Source: Pararge aegeria
Taxonomy: Eukaryota > Arthropoda > Insecta > Lepidoptera > Nymphalidae
Assembly: GCF_905163445.1 (NCBI RefSeq)
Contig: NC_053190.1
Coordinates: forward strand, 5,210,501 to 5,274,500
Reading direction: 5' to 3'
Length of the DNA: 64,000 nucleotides
The translations under genes and the position numbers were made by a program. The notes beneath the pieces are model-generated. The model was not told the DNA's origin, searched no databases, and saw only the letters and a program-made list of their open reading frames with translations. Positions 45,890 to 57,145 of the stretch are shown piece by piece; within the stretch, counting starts at the first letter, position 1, and each line of letters starts with the position of its first letter.

Positions 45890-47059
45890 TACAGGATGTT
45901 TGGTGCATCGTGTGCCAAATCGAATCTGATGATTGGAGGGGTCTTTGGCTATCTCTTCAGCCCTCGTAAAAAAATCTTGCTCAAACGGTTTTTTTTATAC
46001 TGATTTTAAATTGTTTTTTTAAAAATTGTAAAAATTCTACATTTAAATTTTAATAAAAAATAAAGTTGTTAAGTATTAATTAATTTTCTTTTTAATCTTT
46101 AATTTGTAACGTTTTACGCTTCTTTTGAAACTAGAATTACACGCCAGCAACATCTAGTTTTTGTTTTACAGCCCCGCAAAGTTTTTTTTACGTAAAAAAA
46201 TAAGCTTGAACGTCAACTTTCGGTTTTAATAAAAAAAAAACTAAAAGTGATCATGTTCTTCCAATTTTTTTAAAACATCTCTGGACTGTCCCCTTTCTAA
46301 TGGTGTGCAATATGCCATGAAAAGTAATTAGTAACATCACTAATTTTCAAATTTTCTAAACTTGGTCGCAATTTTCTAATATTCAACAGGTGAAAGAAAA
46401 ACAAGGGTTTGCGTAAATAAAACTCACAAGCAGGTAAAATTTTTAAATTTCGTAGGTTTTACTTGAAATAAAAATAATACATTGCATTTGAAACATTTAT
46501 TTCATAATTTTTACAAATTCTGCTCAAATTGTTCACCCCTGTTTCGAATGCAGGCCCGACATCTTTGACGTAGAAAATTGCGACCAAGTTTAGAAAATTT
46601 GAAAATTAGTGATGTTACTAATTACTTTTCATGGCATATTGCACACCATTAGAAAGGGGACAGTCCAGAGATGTTTTAAAAAAATTGGAAGAACATGATC
46701 ACTTTTAGTTTTTTTTTTATTAAAACCGAAAGTTGACGTTCAAGCTTATTTTTTTACGTAAAAAAAACTTTGCGGGGCTGTAAAACAAAAACTAGATGTT
46801 GCTGGCGTGTAATTCTAGTTTCAAAAGAAGCGTAAAACGTTACAAATTAAAGATTAAAAAGAAAATTAATTAATACTTAACAACTTTATTTTTTATTAAA
46901 ATTTAAATGTAGAATTTTTACAATTTTTAAAAAAACAATTTAAAATCAGTATAAAAAAAACCGTTTGAGCAAGATTTTTTTACGAGGGCTGAAGAGATAG
47001 CCAAAGACCCCTCCAATCATCAGATTCGATTTGGCACACGATGCACCAAACATCCGGTA
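45890..47059. mobile_element. 1.17-kb foldback element with ~490-bp arms
   Basis: The left arm (45890-46379) and right arm (46571-47059) are near-perfect reverse complements. The 191-bp spacer is 46380-46570. The tips are TACAGGATGTTTGGTGC and GCACCAAACATCCGGTA, each flanked by TA, which would fit a TA target duplication as in Tc1/mariner-type elements; that is inference. No open frame of useful size exists inside. A transcript through it would form a very long, almost perfect hairpin. Confidence 0.85.
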
Positions 47060-47608
47060 TAGCTCCCTCTCGCCTCGACTTTGTATCTTTCTTATCTTTA
47101 ATATTAAGAAATGTGTGACATTGAAATTGATAATACGACTTCAGAAAAAAACTGCCCGTTAGTCGGTTTAAAAAAAATCCGCGAAACCATAAACTATCAA
47201 TCTTATATCGATAAGCAACCATAACGCATGTTCTGTCGAATAATAATTAAAATGACACTTTCAGTCGTCTTTTTTGGCATAAAATTAATTTATATTTAAC
47301 AGAAAATAAAAAGAGTCATTTATTATCAAGTAAATCTGATTTAGATAAACCTTGCCCTGAATAGTAGTCATGTTATTTGGTAGGTACCAAGGTTGTGATA
47401 AAATAATATGGGACGTGATAGGTACGGGGCATCTGCGTGGCCAACACGACCTTTACATACTGCAGAAACAATTACCTGTAGCCTGTAGGTAGGTATCTAC
47501 TCACTTGCCAATACAACATGTATGGAAGTAAAATCAAATCCATTAAGTAAGGCAATTTGATGGGCATCGCTCGGATGTAATGGACGGGCGATTGAGTTAA
47601 TTGCTTGG
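47060..47608. other. No feature seen
   Basis: Unique AT-rich sequence between the 1.17-kb foldback and the palindrome pair. Confidence 0.5.
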
Positions 47609-47660
47609 TTACGTAGGTATACCTACGTAATGCCTGCACTTGTGGTATTAACCACAAGTG
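47609..47660. repeat. Two adjacent perfect palindromes
   Basis: A 22-bp perfect palindrome centred on 'ggtatacc' (47609-47630), then a 10-bp-arm hairpin CACTTGTGGT-ATTA-ACCACAAGTG (47637-47660). Confidence 0.8.
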
Positions 47661-47760
47661 TTGAGCTCTACTCAGTTTAACGCCTATATAGGCACTTAAA
47701 GTCATGATTGGATAATCGCATTAAAAGTTATCATCATCGTCATCTTTGTAAAGTCAACAT

Positions 47761-47917
47761 CTCATGAGAGTTTCTCCATAATGTTCTCACAGGTGTGTGA
47801 AGTCCACCAATCCGCACTTGGCCAGCGTGGTGGACTACGCCCTTAACCCCCTCTCATTGTAGAAGGAGACCCGTGCCCTGTAGTGGGCCGGTAGTGGGTT
47901 GATATTCTGATGATGGG
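47761..47917 (+). mobile_element. SINE-B 3' half
   Basis: Contains 'ataatgttctcacaggtgtg', 'cagcgtggtggactac' and 'ccgtgccctgtagtgggc', ending at a gatgatg motif. No head. Confidence 0.75.
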
Positions 47918-48863
47918 CTTCAATACGTATACCTGACATACCCTTAAGATGTTGGCCAGTTGAATCTTAATCCAACTTCATCAAACTCGTTGCAGCGGTC
48001 CGATTACACAGGGAGCGTGTTGTTCCGATTTAGGTAGGTAAGTAAGGTCAACTCATTTAAATCTTTCTTAAAGGAAAACAGTGTATATTTAGTATAAATA
48101 GAATAATGTATAAAAATAACCAATCTATCAGAGAAATTTAAAGAGCAACGCTTTAGGCTAGCGTAGGAGGTGAAAGCTCGTTTTATAGACCAGGGTCGAT
48201 AATTTTTAAAACAAAAAAATATATTAGTAGGATGAAACCCACTAGAAAAGGAGGGGTATATTATAAAAAATAAAGGAAAAATAATTTACGGGCGATCTGA
48301 GGTCGGGAAGGGGATGGGGGTGAGTTTTTAAGGGTATAAAACGGTTTTTCTCGATTTCCGGAAAAACTAAAAGTCCTATCGAAAAAAGTCAATGGGTTGA
48401 ATCCTACTATTATTTTTTTTCACTTTTTATTATTTTTAAAAGCTTCTACCATGGTCTCTTAGGACCTCGGTAGGTACAAGATTTAAAGTTCGGTAAGTTT
48501 AAACTGCAAGGTACCTATATAAAGGACACCAAGAATAAAGAAAGAAGAAGAAGTATGCACTTGTATTTTCCTCTTTTCGTAAAATCTGGAATAAAATTAT
48601 TATAAATATATACATACCAATGAAACATTCTCGTTACATTAAGGTACTGACTTTTCATTTGATAACCGAAAGGTCGCTGCATTGGTTCATTGAAATGCAA
48701 CGGAATGTTTGCGTGTAAAATTTTAAATTTAAATTGATTCATTCGACTCATAAAGAGTTTTTATACGTGACGAAACCAGTGTTTTTATTTCCTACCTTTT
48801 GTCTTTTTTCATTTGTAGGCACCCACCGGGAATACATTTTAGAGTTCATAAACTTTTTGGTGC
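47918..48863. other. Unidentified, possibly decayed transposon
   Basis: 48180-48420 contains 'gaaaaggaggggtatatt' and 'gaggtcgggaaggggatggg', G-rich for this genome, but no match to other copies in the window. Confidence 0.3.
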
Positions 48864-48970
48864 GAGGCTTCGGCCGTGGCTGGTTACCACTCCCCAAAAG
48901 CGTACCGCCAAGAGATTTTGCGTACTGGTACGATGTCGCGCAGAAACCATGGGGTGCCATACCCCAACAG
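48864..48970 (+). mobile_element. Repeat C middle fragment
   Basis: 'gcgaggcttcggccgtggct' and 'gtactggtacgatgtcgcgc' match; both ends are missing. Confidence 0.6.
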
Positions 48971-49129
48971 GTTAGTCCGCTACTATCTTTCATCACTAGG
49001 TGAGAATGCGGTGAATAAAAATACGATGCCCACCAGTGTACGATTAATAGCATTACCAAAAGGTGCCAACACATTTTTTTTTATTTCTTTTTTTTTCATA
49101 GCCAGTGTCACTCCAGACAGGTTAAAAGA

Positions 49130-49415
49130 AAAAGAATGAGCAGGTTGCTGGATGGACAAATGCAGTCGACCCAGGCAACTGCAGACCGTGAAATGCTCCT
49201 GAAACAAAGCCAAGAACACTCCCAACCAATTAACCTTTCAAATAAAAAAAACAAAATCAAAATCAGCTCATCTGTTCGGGAGCTACGAATTCATAGATAG
49301 ACACACACACCCACACCCAAATGCGCACACACACACACACGCTCACTAAGAAATAAACTCCCACAGACACGTCAAACTTATACCACCGGGTCGTTTTAGC
49401 GTCGGAGGTTAAAAA
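49130..49415 (+). repeat. Repeat L end
   Basis: 'tcatctgttcgggagctacg', a (CA)n-rich stretch (49298-49345), 'acacgtcaaacttatac' and 'cgttttagcgtcggaggtta'. Confidence 0.55.
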
Positions 49416-50004
49416 CGAACATTTTGTCATTCATGTTTCCCTATAAGTTGTATCAAGTGTATATGGGAGTTTTTACCCATTTCCCCTGTCGCCATATTAA
49501 TGTGGGGGCGCTGTAATCCATCACTGCCGGCCGCAGTGTCTCGTTAACATAATGAATGAGCAGCTGACGTGTTATCATTAGACAAACTCGTTTTACACAA
49601 TCCGTGACACGTCAAAAGTTCTCAAAAGGTTAAAGATGTAATTTTTCTTTTCTTCGACTGTTTTAAAAGTTTTTTTATTGAACCTCGGGTATATTGGTAT
49701 TTCGCATGGAACGTTTTCTTGGTTTCCTTTTTTGCAAGGAACGTTTCGTTTGTTTTAAAAACCTTTTTTTGTTTAAGTTGTAACTTTTAGCATGCCACCC
49801 GATCAACCCTTTCGTTTTTGTGGCAATTTAATATTTATTTACTGATAATATCATTTAGACTACCCACTTCAACATTAGGTCACCACAGTTAAAAACAACT
49901 TAGCGGGTAGGTTATTAAAAAAAATATAAAACCTGACCGCTGATTACCTAATTTTTTTTCATTTCAAAATGGCAACATCAAAAATTCAAACACAACAAAA
50001 TCGA
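49416..50004. other. No feature seen
   Basis: Contains a GC-richer patch (49490-49560) without open frame or repeat. Confidence 0.45.
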
Positions 50005-50245
50005 ACTTTTAGTAGACCTAATATTATAAGCACTTTTGAAACGCCAAGTATGTCTAATTGCAGTGCCTCGACCCCACTGGTCGGGGAAAGCAGATTCAAC
50101 CGAGATGAAGCCAGCAAAAAAACTCATCAGTTGATCTTTTCCAACATCATTTAACAATTTAACAATCATTTTTCTAACTTTTGTGGGCTGAAAGCAGAGC
50201 GGCCTGCTTACAAGTGACCCTGTCATTATATTGCCGATACTTATG
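50005..50245 (+). mobile_element. Repeat D
   Basis: 'tagtagacctaatattataa', 'gcacttttgaaacgccaagt', 'gatcttttccaacatcattt' and 'gcagagcggcctgcttacaa'. SINE-A 50251-50520 follows directly. Confidence 0.65.
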
Positions 50246-50250
50246 TGTTA

Positions 50251-50520
50251 ATAAATAAAATAAATAAATAAATATACTACGACAATACACACATCGCCGT
50301 CTAGCCCCAAAGTAAGCGTAGCTTGTGTTATGGGTATTAAGATAGCTGTTGAATATTTTAATGAATATAATACACATAAATATTGATAATATACAGATAA
50401 ACACCCAGACACTGAAAAACAATCATGTTCATTACACAAACATTTGCCAGTTGTGGGAATCGAACCCAGGGCCTAGGACTCAGAAAGCAGGGTCGCTGCC
50501 TACTGCGCCAGTCAGCCGTC
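50251..50520 (-). mobile_element. SINE-A, tRNA-derived
   Basis: Full-length minus-strand copy with an (AAAT)n-like tail. It sits between repeat D (50005-50245) and a second short copy of the repeat D terminal segment ('ggagcggcctgcttccaag' near 50530), which suggests insertion into repeat D. Confidence 0.85.
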
Positions 50521-50605
50521 AAATGAAAGCGGAGCGGCCTGCTTCCAAGCGACCCTGTCATTCTGCCGATACTATTATTATCTTCGGGTTTAAAACACCT
50601 GGTGT

Positions 50606-50880
50606 TAAGTAATGATTCAGTCTAGCGGGCTAACCTGTTACGGGGGTACGGTTATATTAAACCCATACCCGTAATAGGTTTCGTACCAGAACGCTAAAAC
50701 GCTTGGCGGTACGTCTTAGTCGGTTGGGTAGTAATTAGCCACAACCGAAACTAGAGAAAATTAAAAAACTATTCTAAAAATTATTTATAAAAAATCCTTA
50801 ATTGCCCTTGCTGGGGTTCGAACCCAGGACCTCTCACTTAAAACCACAGCTCTCACCGCTACGCCAGGGAAGATTTCTGT
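50606..50880 (-). mobile_element. Repeat C, near full length
   Basis: Minus-strand copy with 'tatattaaacccatacc', 'ttcgtaccagaacgctaaaa' and an intact B-box complement 'ggggttcgaacccagg' at about 50813. Confidence 0.7.
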
Positions 50881-51159
50881 GGGTGTAGGGAATAACATCG
50901 TCGGCGTCGATATACACGTATGTTGGGATAATAAAGCTCAGAACTAATTTACATTAGACTACACATTCAAACTAGGATTCTAAACTATACCAGCTTTTGC
51001 GTCTCATGCCCTCGGGACGCGCTTCAAATAGAACATGTTTCCTCTTAATTATCAGAATACAAACATAACCTAACGAGACCGTCCGCCAAATGTTTCGCAA
51101 AGGATAGCTTTATTCACTTTCGTGCATAGAATTATTAGGTAGGTACAGTTTATTATTAT

Positions 51160-51389
51160 AATAATAATAAATAATAAATATACTTCGACGATACACACAT
51201 CGCCATCAAGCTCCAAAGTAAGCGTAGCTTGTGTTATGGGTACTAAGATGACTGATGAATATTTTTATGAATAATATACATAAAAACTTAGAACATACAA
51301 AACACCCAGACGCTGAAAAACATTCGTGCTCATCACACAAACATTTTCTACGAAAGCATGGTCGCTGCCCACTGCGCCAGTCGACCGTC
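51160..51389 (-). mobile_element. SINE-A with deleted B-box region
   Basis: Minus-strand copy that lacks about 36 bp around the B box, so it goes from 'acattttcta' straight to 'cgaaagcatggtcgctg'. It should be unable to recruit TFIIIC and is a dead copy. Confidence 0.8.
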
Positions 51390-51415
51390 AAATAAGTTAG
51401 TCTTTTTTTATTAGG

Positions 51416-51612
51416 ACGACCTCCCTGTGCAACGATGAGCGCTGTGAATTTAAGAAGGAGGTCCCGGGTTCGATTCCCGGCAGGGGAATAATCTCTCAAT
51501 TTTCTCCGGGGATAACTACCATACTACCTAACAAGTTAGCCCGCTGCCATCTTAGACTGCATAATCTCTTACCAACAGGTGAGATTGCAGTCAAAGGCTA
51601 ACTTGTAGACCA
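51416..51612 (+). mobile_element. Repeat C with internal deletion
   Basis: Head with GGTTCGATTCC at about 51468 and the tail 'ttagcccgctgccatcttag ... gattgcagtcaaaggctaac' are joined, while the 'ggcttcggccgtgg' core is missing. Repeat F starts where it ends. Confidence 0.65.
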
Positions 51613-51807
51613 AGCAGATGGCCCACCGTGCACTGGTTTTTAAGTGGAAAACTATCGCCTATAGGTAAACAGAGCAACACTTTGCAGGGTATGCGAGAGA
51701 TGCGTCCTGCAAAGTGTCGCCCTGTTTCCATTGATCTGAGGCGTAAGCGTTAAGCCTCATGTGCCTGTAATTACACCGGCAACCACGCCCTTCAGATCGG
51801 AACACGG

Positions 51808-52229
51808 TATGCACAGGGTATGCAGACGATATAAAATGAAGAAAATCTCCAATAAGAGTTATAAATACGGGTAGGGTTATGTAGGTAACAAAGTCAAAGT
51901 CCAAAATATCTTTATTCAAGTAGGCCCATAGGTGGCACTTTTGATGCGTACATAAGAATTACACGGTAGTGAGATGATGGCGATAACCACATTCGTAAAC
52001 TTAAAACTAAAGCTACGAGGGTTTTAAACGCATCCTGGTCTCAGAAAAAGCCCACAACAAACTTAGCCGGGTGTTTTTTTTTTTGTTATCACCACCACAA
52101 TGTCATTTTAAATTATTATATATAACTCTTACAATGCCTATCCCTAAGTTTTTTTTTAACTCGTAATGGAGATTTTCTCCATGTTATGTAATTTGCGTAC
52201 CCTGTGTATACCCTCTATGCATGCCACTG
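51808..52229. mobile_element. hAT-like MITE (family G) split by repeat E
   Basis: The right end GCATGCCACTG is intact. The left end lacks its first ~18 bases and starts at 'tatgcacagggtatgcag'. The flanks are GAACACGG (51800-51807) and GAACACAG (52230-52237). Repeat E (51890-52105) interrupts the middle. Confidence 0.75.
51890..52105 (+). mobile_element. Repeat E nested inside a hAT-like MITE
   Basis: Full copy: 'aaatatctttattcaagtag', 'ggtggcacttttgatgcgta', 'ctaaagctacgagggtttta' and a run of T ending in 'gttatcaccacca'. It lies inside the MITE 51808-52229, which itself lies inside repeat F. Confidence 0.65.
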
Positions 52230-52639
52230 GAACACAGCGATGCTGCTTTGCGGCAGAAATGATCATTGCTCTAGTAGGTAGGTGTACTTCCCCGGACGAG
52301 CTCTTAAAGACAGAAATGCCATTTTGTCGGATATCTCTTAAACGAATATATCACATATTTAGCTATGGTTCAATAACTCGTATTTAAAAATATAAAAGAA
52401 TAGCCGTTCCCTGAGGTTTCACCCGCGTTTAAGTACTGAAGAGCGTAACGTAGGTAATGTTAGAAATAGTGGCCACGAGGATACTTTATTCCTGAGCTTT
52501 ACTCATAAACCCCTCCCTTACGTCACGTAATATTAATCTTTCAATATCTCGTAAACTATGCCACAAAATATCATGCTTTACTGGGCAATGTTAATCTACC
52601 TAAGATTGTCTTGATAACAGATTTTTTTTTCGAGATGGA

Positions 52640-52800
52640 AAGCAATGATTATGTCTGAGTTGAGGCGCGCTTGCCTAGAAAATACCTATTCAGTCTTGCC
52701 TTGAACGCATTTAGGTACGTGGCAGAAACAGATGCCGGGAGAGCGTTCCAAACTTGTACAGTAAATGGTACTTTTTTTCAACATAAATCCGATATTGTGA
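52640..52800 (-). mobile_element. LINE reverse-transcriptase C-terminal fragment
   Basis: On the minus strand the frame reads VWNALPASVSATYLNAFKAR, then LNRYFLGKRAS, the classic WNALP plus FK-x-x-L-x-x-x-L ending of a non-LTR reverse transcriptase. The plus-strand open frame over the same bases is its shadow. Sequence upstream on the minus strand to about 53010 may be the same element but is too decayed to read. Confidence 0.65.
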
Positions 52801-54054
52801 CTACGATACTTATAGTATGGCTTTGCAGGTTCTTTAAAAATCTTTGTACTAATATAAATACATTTCTACATAATTTGATAACGTAGATACTTAATAATAA
52901 AAGTATCATATAGGCAAAGTATTGGCAACGTATTAGACTATTCGCACGATTATAAAATAGTTCGTTAGGTAATCGAAACGTTCCTCGAAAAATATGCCTA
53001 CACTGCAATTAGAAATACTTTAATTTTATGCACGACTCATAAGCGAAGCGTTGAGGTGGGTATGTGTCAGTTTACGCACACCGAGTGATTCTCCAAAATG
53101 TCACTTTTTTATTCTTTGTTGCTTTTATAAGTGAATATAAATAGACAAATGTTGAGAAAAACACAATTTTTAACATTCATGATATTTTTAAATCTGTTTT
53201 TAATATTTAAACTATTGTTTTTTTTTTAAAGATCTGTCTTGGACGTCCGTGTGTTTGTATGTGCGGAATAGATACCTATTACTTTTCGTGGTATAATTAG
53301 ATGTAGTTTAATTATTATTTACAAATAATTTCAATTTTATTGTAATGAATGAGATTATGAAGCGTGCAGTTTTGGATATTCCAACTATTTTTAATTTGTT
53401 TTAAAATCAATTTTACACGCGTAAGTCTGTGCGTGTGAACATTCCACTATTTTCTGGGTCATACCTAGTTGCCCGTGACTGAAAAACAGCCGATGTTATC
53501 GTTGTCACCTCTTAATTTTTTTATGTAAACTTGATTAAAACTATGTAACGTTCTTGCTATAACACAAAAGTTCACCGAAAAGATTGTGTAACAAACGTTT
53601 TTTATTATCATGAGCAGGTACTGTAGTACCTATCCTCTTTCTGTCTAGTCTTCTGTAAATAAGTCTGTTTGCTAAATGAATGATAAGAAACTACTTTTGT
53701 TTTAAGTTTTGACAACGGTCGCAGGAGAGGCACTCAAGAGAAAATGTATTGAAAAAACATTTACATTCATTGGACCTAGTTGGGCGTTTTTATACGGACG
53801 CGACGTGTCTTGGGTTACAACCACCCTTTAAGGTCCTCTTCACGGTGGCCAATATATTAAGTGCCAATGGATACGCCAATACGTTGCCACACATTGGTGG
53901 AAGACGCTGGGTGTCGGTTTTCCACCGTAGACCAAAGGGTTTTAGCGGTGTGTTTCTGTTAAGATTGAGGTAGTTTTTATAACCAGTAAATATATATATA
54001 AAAATTCATATTACCGCCGCATATCGACCTCAAGCTATTCATCATCATATTATT
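52801..54054. other. No gene seen
   Basis: The first 200 bp may belong to the decayed LINE. The 74-codon frame at 53749-53973 contains no recognised domain. Confidence 0.45.
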
Positions 54055-54329
54055 GACGGCCGATTGGCGCAGTGGGCAGCGACCCTGCTTTCTGAGTCCA
54101 AGGCCGTGGGTTCAATTCCCACAACTGGAAAATGTTTGTGTGAAGAACATGAATGTTGTTCAGTGTCTGGGTGTTTATATGTATATTATAAGTATTTATG
54201 TATATTATTCATAAAAATATTCATCAGTTATCTTAGTACCCATTACACAAGCTACGCTTACTTTGGGACTAGATGGCGGTGTGTGTATTGTCGTAGTATA
54301 TTTATTTATTTTATATTTATTTATTTATT
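54055..54329 (+). mobile_element. SINE-A, tRNA-derived, plus strand reference copy
   Basis: The only plus-strand copy. A box TGGCGCAGTGGG at 54065-54076 and B box GGTTCAATTCC at 54109-54119 form the pol III internal promoter. Body with 'cagtgtctgggtgttt' and 'caagctacgcttactttggg', then an AT-rich tail that runs straight into an opposite-strand SINE-B at 54331. Confidence 0.88.
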
Positions 54330-54330
54330 A

Positions 54331-54592
54331 TCAATCCATTACCGGCCCACTGTAGGTTACGGGTTCTCGCCAAAAATGAGAAGGGTTTAGGCCATGTTCT
54401 ACCACGCTGACCCATTGCGGATTGGTGTACTCTAACTTTTTGAAGAAATTTTAGGCATGCAAGATTTCCAACGGTGTTTTTCTTTACCGTTGATGCAAGT
54501 GATGTTTAAATTATTTGAAGCGCAAATAACCTAAGAAAGAGAGGTGCTGGGATTCGAACCTGGCCCTCTAATAGCCGACGCTCTAACCACTA
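54331..54592 (-). mobile_element. SINE-B, near full length
   Basis: Minus-strand copy abutting the tail of SINE-A at 54055. Its B-box complement 'gggattcgaacctgg' is intact; the A-box end ('ctctaaccac') is diverged. Confidence 0.78.
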
Positions 54593-55554
54593 GTTTAAAC
54601 TATTTAAAATGAATAATTTTCTTACTTGTGGATAACTTTACAAATTTTGGATCAAATTTTATAATTTTTATTACTGTTTTTAACTACAATTGGGAGGAAA
54701 TATCAATTTTTATAAATATTAAAATGCACATAAAATATTCGGAACCGATAGGATTTTATCCTCCGACTCTGTAATCCTGCGAATCTGCGATTCCCAGAGT
54801 CCCTAAATTGGATTCACTTGATTTCCACACCATAGGAGAAGGTACATATCGGCCTTATAGAGAAGCTACACACATTGATAAAGTTTCCGCGCTTCTGATC
54901 AGTGCCGTAAAACTTAACGATTATCGATATTGAACGTTAACCTTAAACCCGGAGAAGGTTTCAATATCGTTTTGTTCCTTTTGCCCTGTATGTAATAGGG
55001 AAATCTGTAAGATAAAAAGTAACACGATATGTAGACGTAACGACGACATGTGTCGACGTATGGGATGTTACGTTAATGACATGTTTGCAATTAGTATAGG
55101 ATACCGACATAATACTACCATCACCGAAATGTTTATTTACACAATATATGGCAGGATATGATTAATGCAAATAAAAAAAAAAAAATTACCTCACCTGTTT
55201 GATTATTAGACAAATTCTATACCAATCGACATTATTAGCCAAATTCAATATAAACAGGTAAATCGATATGTACTATCATTTTGAACTGGTTTGATTATTG
55301 AATTAAAATTAAATTAAATTAATATTAGCTCAGGTTTTGAAATATTGCAATAAAGCATGAGTTTTCATCTTCGGGAATGAAAGTTGAACCACTATTTGAG
55401 CTGTAGCTTTTTGTGGATCCGTCTAGAAATGTGGTCCTATCTATACTATTGGAGTAGTAACTGTTGTTTCTATTTATTTATTGTAATTTATTAGTGGTTT
55501 CTGTTCAGTAATCAAACTAGACTCTCTATCACACTTACCTTTTAATTTAACTAG
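54593..55554. other. No feature seen
   Basis: AT-rich, no open frame above 60 codons. Confidence 0.5.
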
Positions 55555-55722
55555 TGTTACAGTAAACTTATAAAGTGGGTAAATAATTAAACTTTGATTA
55601 ACAACCATGACATTGAGTTGGTGGGTATTTTGATATAAATACGACTGCATTATCGATGCACCTCAGTCCCACATGGACCCGAATGATGCAAAGATCCCGG
55701 TGTGTTAGTCGTTTATCACTAG
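55555..55722 (-). repeat. Repeat K, minus-strand copy
   Basis: Reverse complement of 44622-44800 over its whole length ('tgacattgagttggtgggta', 'acgactgcattatcgatgca', 'ccggtgtgttagtcgttt'). Confidence 0.65.
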
Positions 55723-55751
55723 TTTTCTAGTCAGTTTGATATCCGTTGAAT

Positions 55752-56056
55752 TATGAATTAATTACAGGCCCACTAAAGGACACTTTAGGTGTCTTCTCCC
55801 CTCTTGATATGAGAAGGGCTTAGCTTAGTCTGTCCCCCATAATGGACCAGTGTGGATTGGTAGAGTTCACACGCCTTTGAGAATAGTGTAGAAAATCTCA
55901 GGCATGCAGGTTTCCTCACGTGCTTCCTTTCATCGTCAAAGCATATATTTAATAGCTTAAATCGAAAACATCTGAAAGTTAGAGGTGCGTAGGAGGGATT
56001 GAACTCAGTTGTCAACTTGAGATCCCGGCCGAAGTCTTACCCACTAGGTTATCAAA
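55752..56056 (-). mobile_element. SINE-B, diverged
   Basis: Minus-strand copy with 'gagaagggcttagc', 'aggcatgcaggtttcctcac' and head complement 'cttacccactaggttatca'. More mutated than the other copies. Confidence 0.7.
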
Positions 56057-56535
56057 TTATACGATGTTTTGTTTGTTGTTTGTTATTCCTAAATTTTCAA
56101 TAATTGTGTTCACTATTTACCCCCGTAGCTCCAATAAACAAGAAAAAAAAATGATATAACCTCCAGCAACCGGCAATCGCAAACTCACTTTGTACGATAT
56201 CAAGAAGAACTATCATATTGCAAAAAAAAAAGGCGACGGAAACGATGAAACGTTATAACTTTCAATATGAGAGCCGAAAGTAATAAAGATCTCGATTCAA
56301 CCAATACATGTACTCCCTGAGGCGTAGTACGTCTGGAAAGGGGTTCAGCTTTCCATCTTTAAACACTTACGAGTACGTTCTTGAACACGTACGTACTTTA
56401 GATATAGGCTAGGCTTAATCTCAATCGGATGACTTTTGTATGATTATAAAAAAGACAAAAATCTATCATGAACAAGAGAATCAAACTTATAAACTGACAG
56501 TGGCATGCAAAGCTACCACCATCATTATCTTCAGC

Positions 56536-56750
56536 CACAGAACTAAGAACATACAGAAACCGCATACGCGACTAATACTGAAGCATCAAAAACCACTCCA
56601 CTTTAGCATTGTTAGCATTTAGCAGTTGACAGTGATTATTTTACCTCTCATGTTCTGAACGTTTACCATAAAATGGGGAAAATGAAAAAAAAGTGAGCGG
56701 AACATTTTCACCGTTTTGCATGCAATAATGGCTGAATGAGGGTTCTGTAT
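56536..56750. mobile_element. MITE (family H), 3' end truncated
   Basis: Begins CACAGAACTAAGAACATACA and ends at 'gagggttctgtat', missing the outer part of the second inverted end and some of the middle. Confidence 0.7.
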
Positions 56751-57014
56751 AACGCTCTAATAATAGACTTAATCTGCTTAATTAACTCCACTTAGCTCCA
56801 AAGTTGTATGTTAGTAGGCTGCAATGCCTAAGGATACAGAATGGTGCAATTCAGAGCTCAATGTTGCCACCGATAATTTTTATACTCCACTACAATTATA
56901 TGCTTCAAATAATCAGTACGTAGAAATTCGTTGGTCTGCTCGTAACAGAAAGGGCGTTGCCCTCTATAAATATAATTTGCAGCTTTCTCTATTTTATCAT
57001 TATAATTGATAGAC

Positions 57015-57145
57015 AAGGCCTACCTCATGGTACCTCAAGTGGAAAACCATGGCCTATAAACAAAGTAATACTTCGCAGGGCATCCTAGGAACACGTCCTA
57101 CAAATTCCCGCCCAATATCCATCAATCCAGGCGTAGGTGTATAAT
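57015..57145 (+). mobile_element. Repeat F fragment
   Basis: 'caagtggaaaaccatggcct', 'cttcgcagggcatcctagga' and 'caatccaggcgtagg' match the first half of repeat F. Confidence 0.55.

Larger units (their letters stand above)
51612..52320 (+). mobile_element. Repeat F interrupted by a MITE
   Basis: The left part is 51612-51807 ('taagtggaaaactatcgcct', 'cgcccttcagatcgga'). The right part is 52230-52320 ('gcgatgctgctttgcggcag', 'cccggacgagctcttaaa'). The MITE 51808-52229 separates them with a near-identical 8-bp repeat. Confidence 0.65.

Noticed and set aside
47637..47660. Rho-independent terminator
   Set aside because: Eukaryotic context, no following T-run and no upstream gene.
54064..54390. 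108-codon open frame starting MAQWAATLL
   Set aside because: Translation of SINE-A; the same peptide start appears by chance in other copies.
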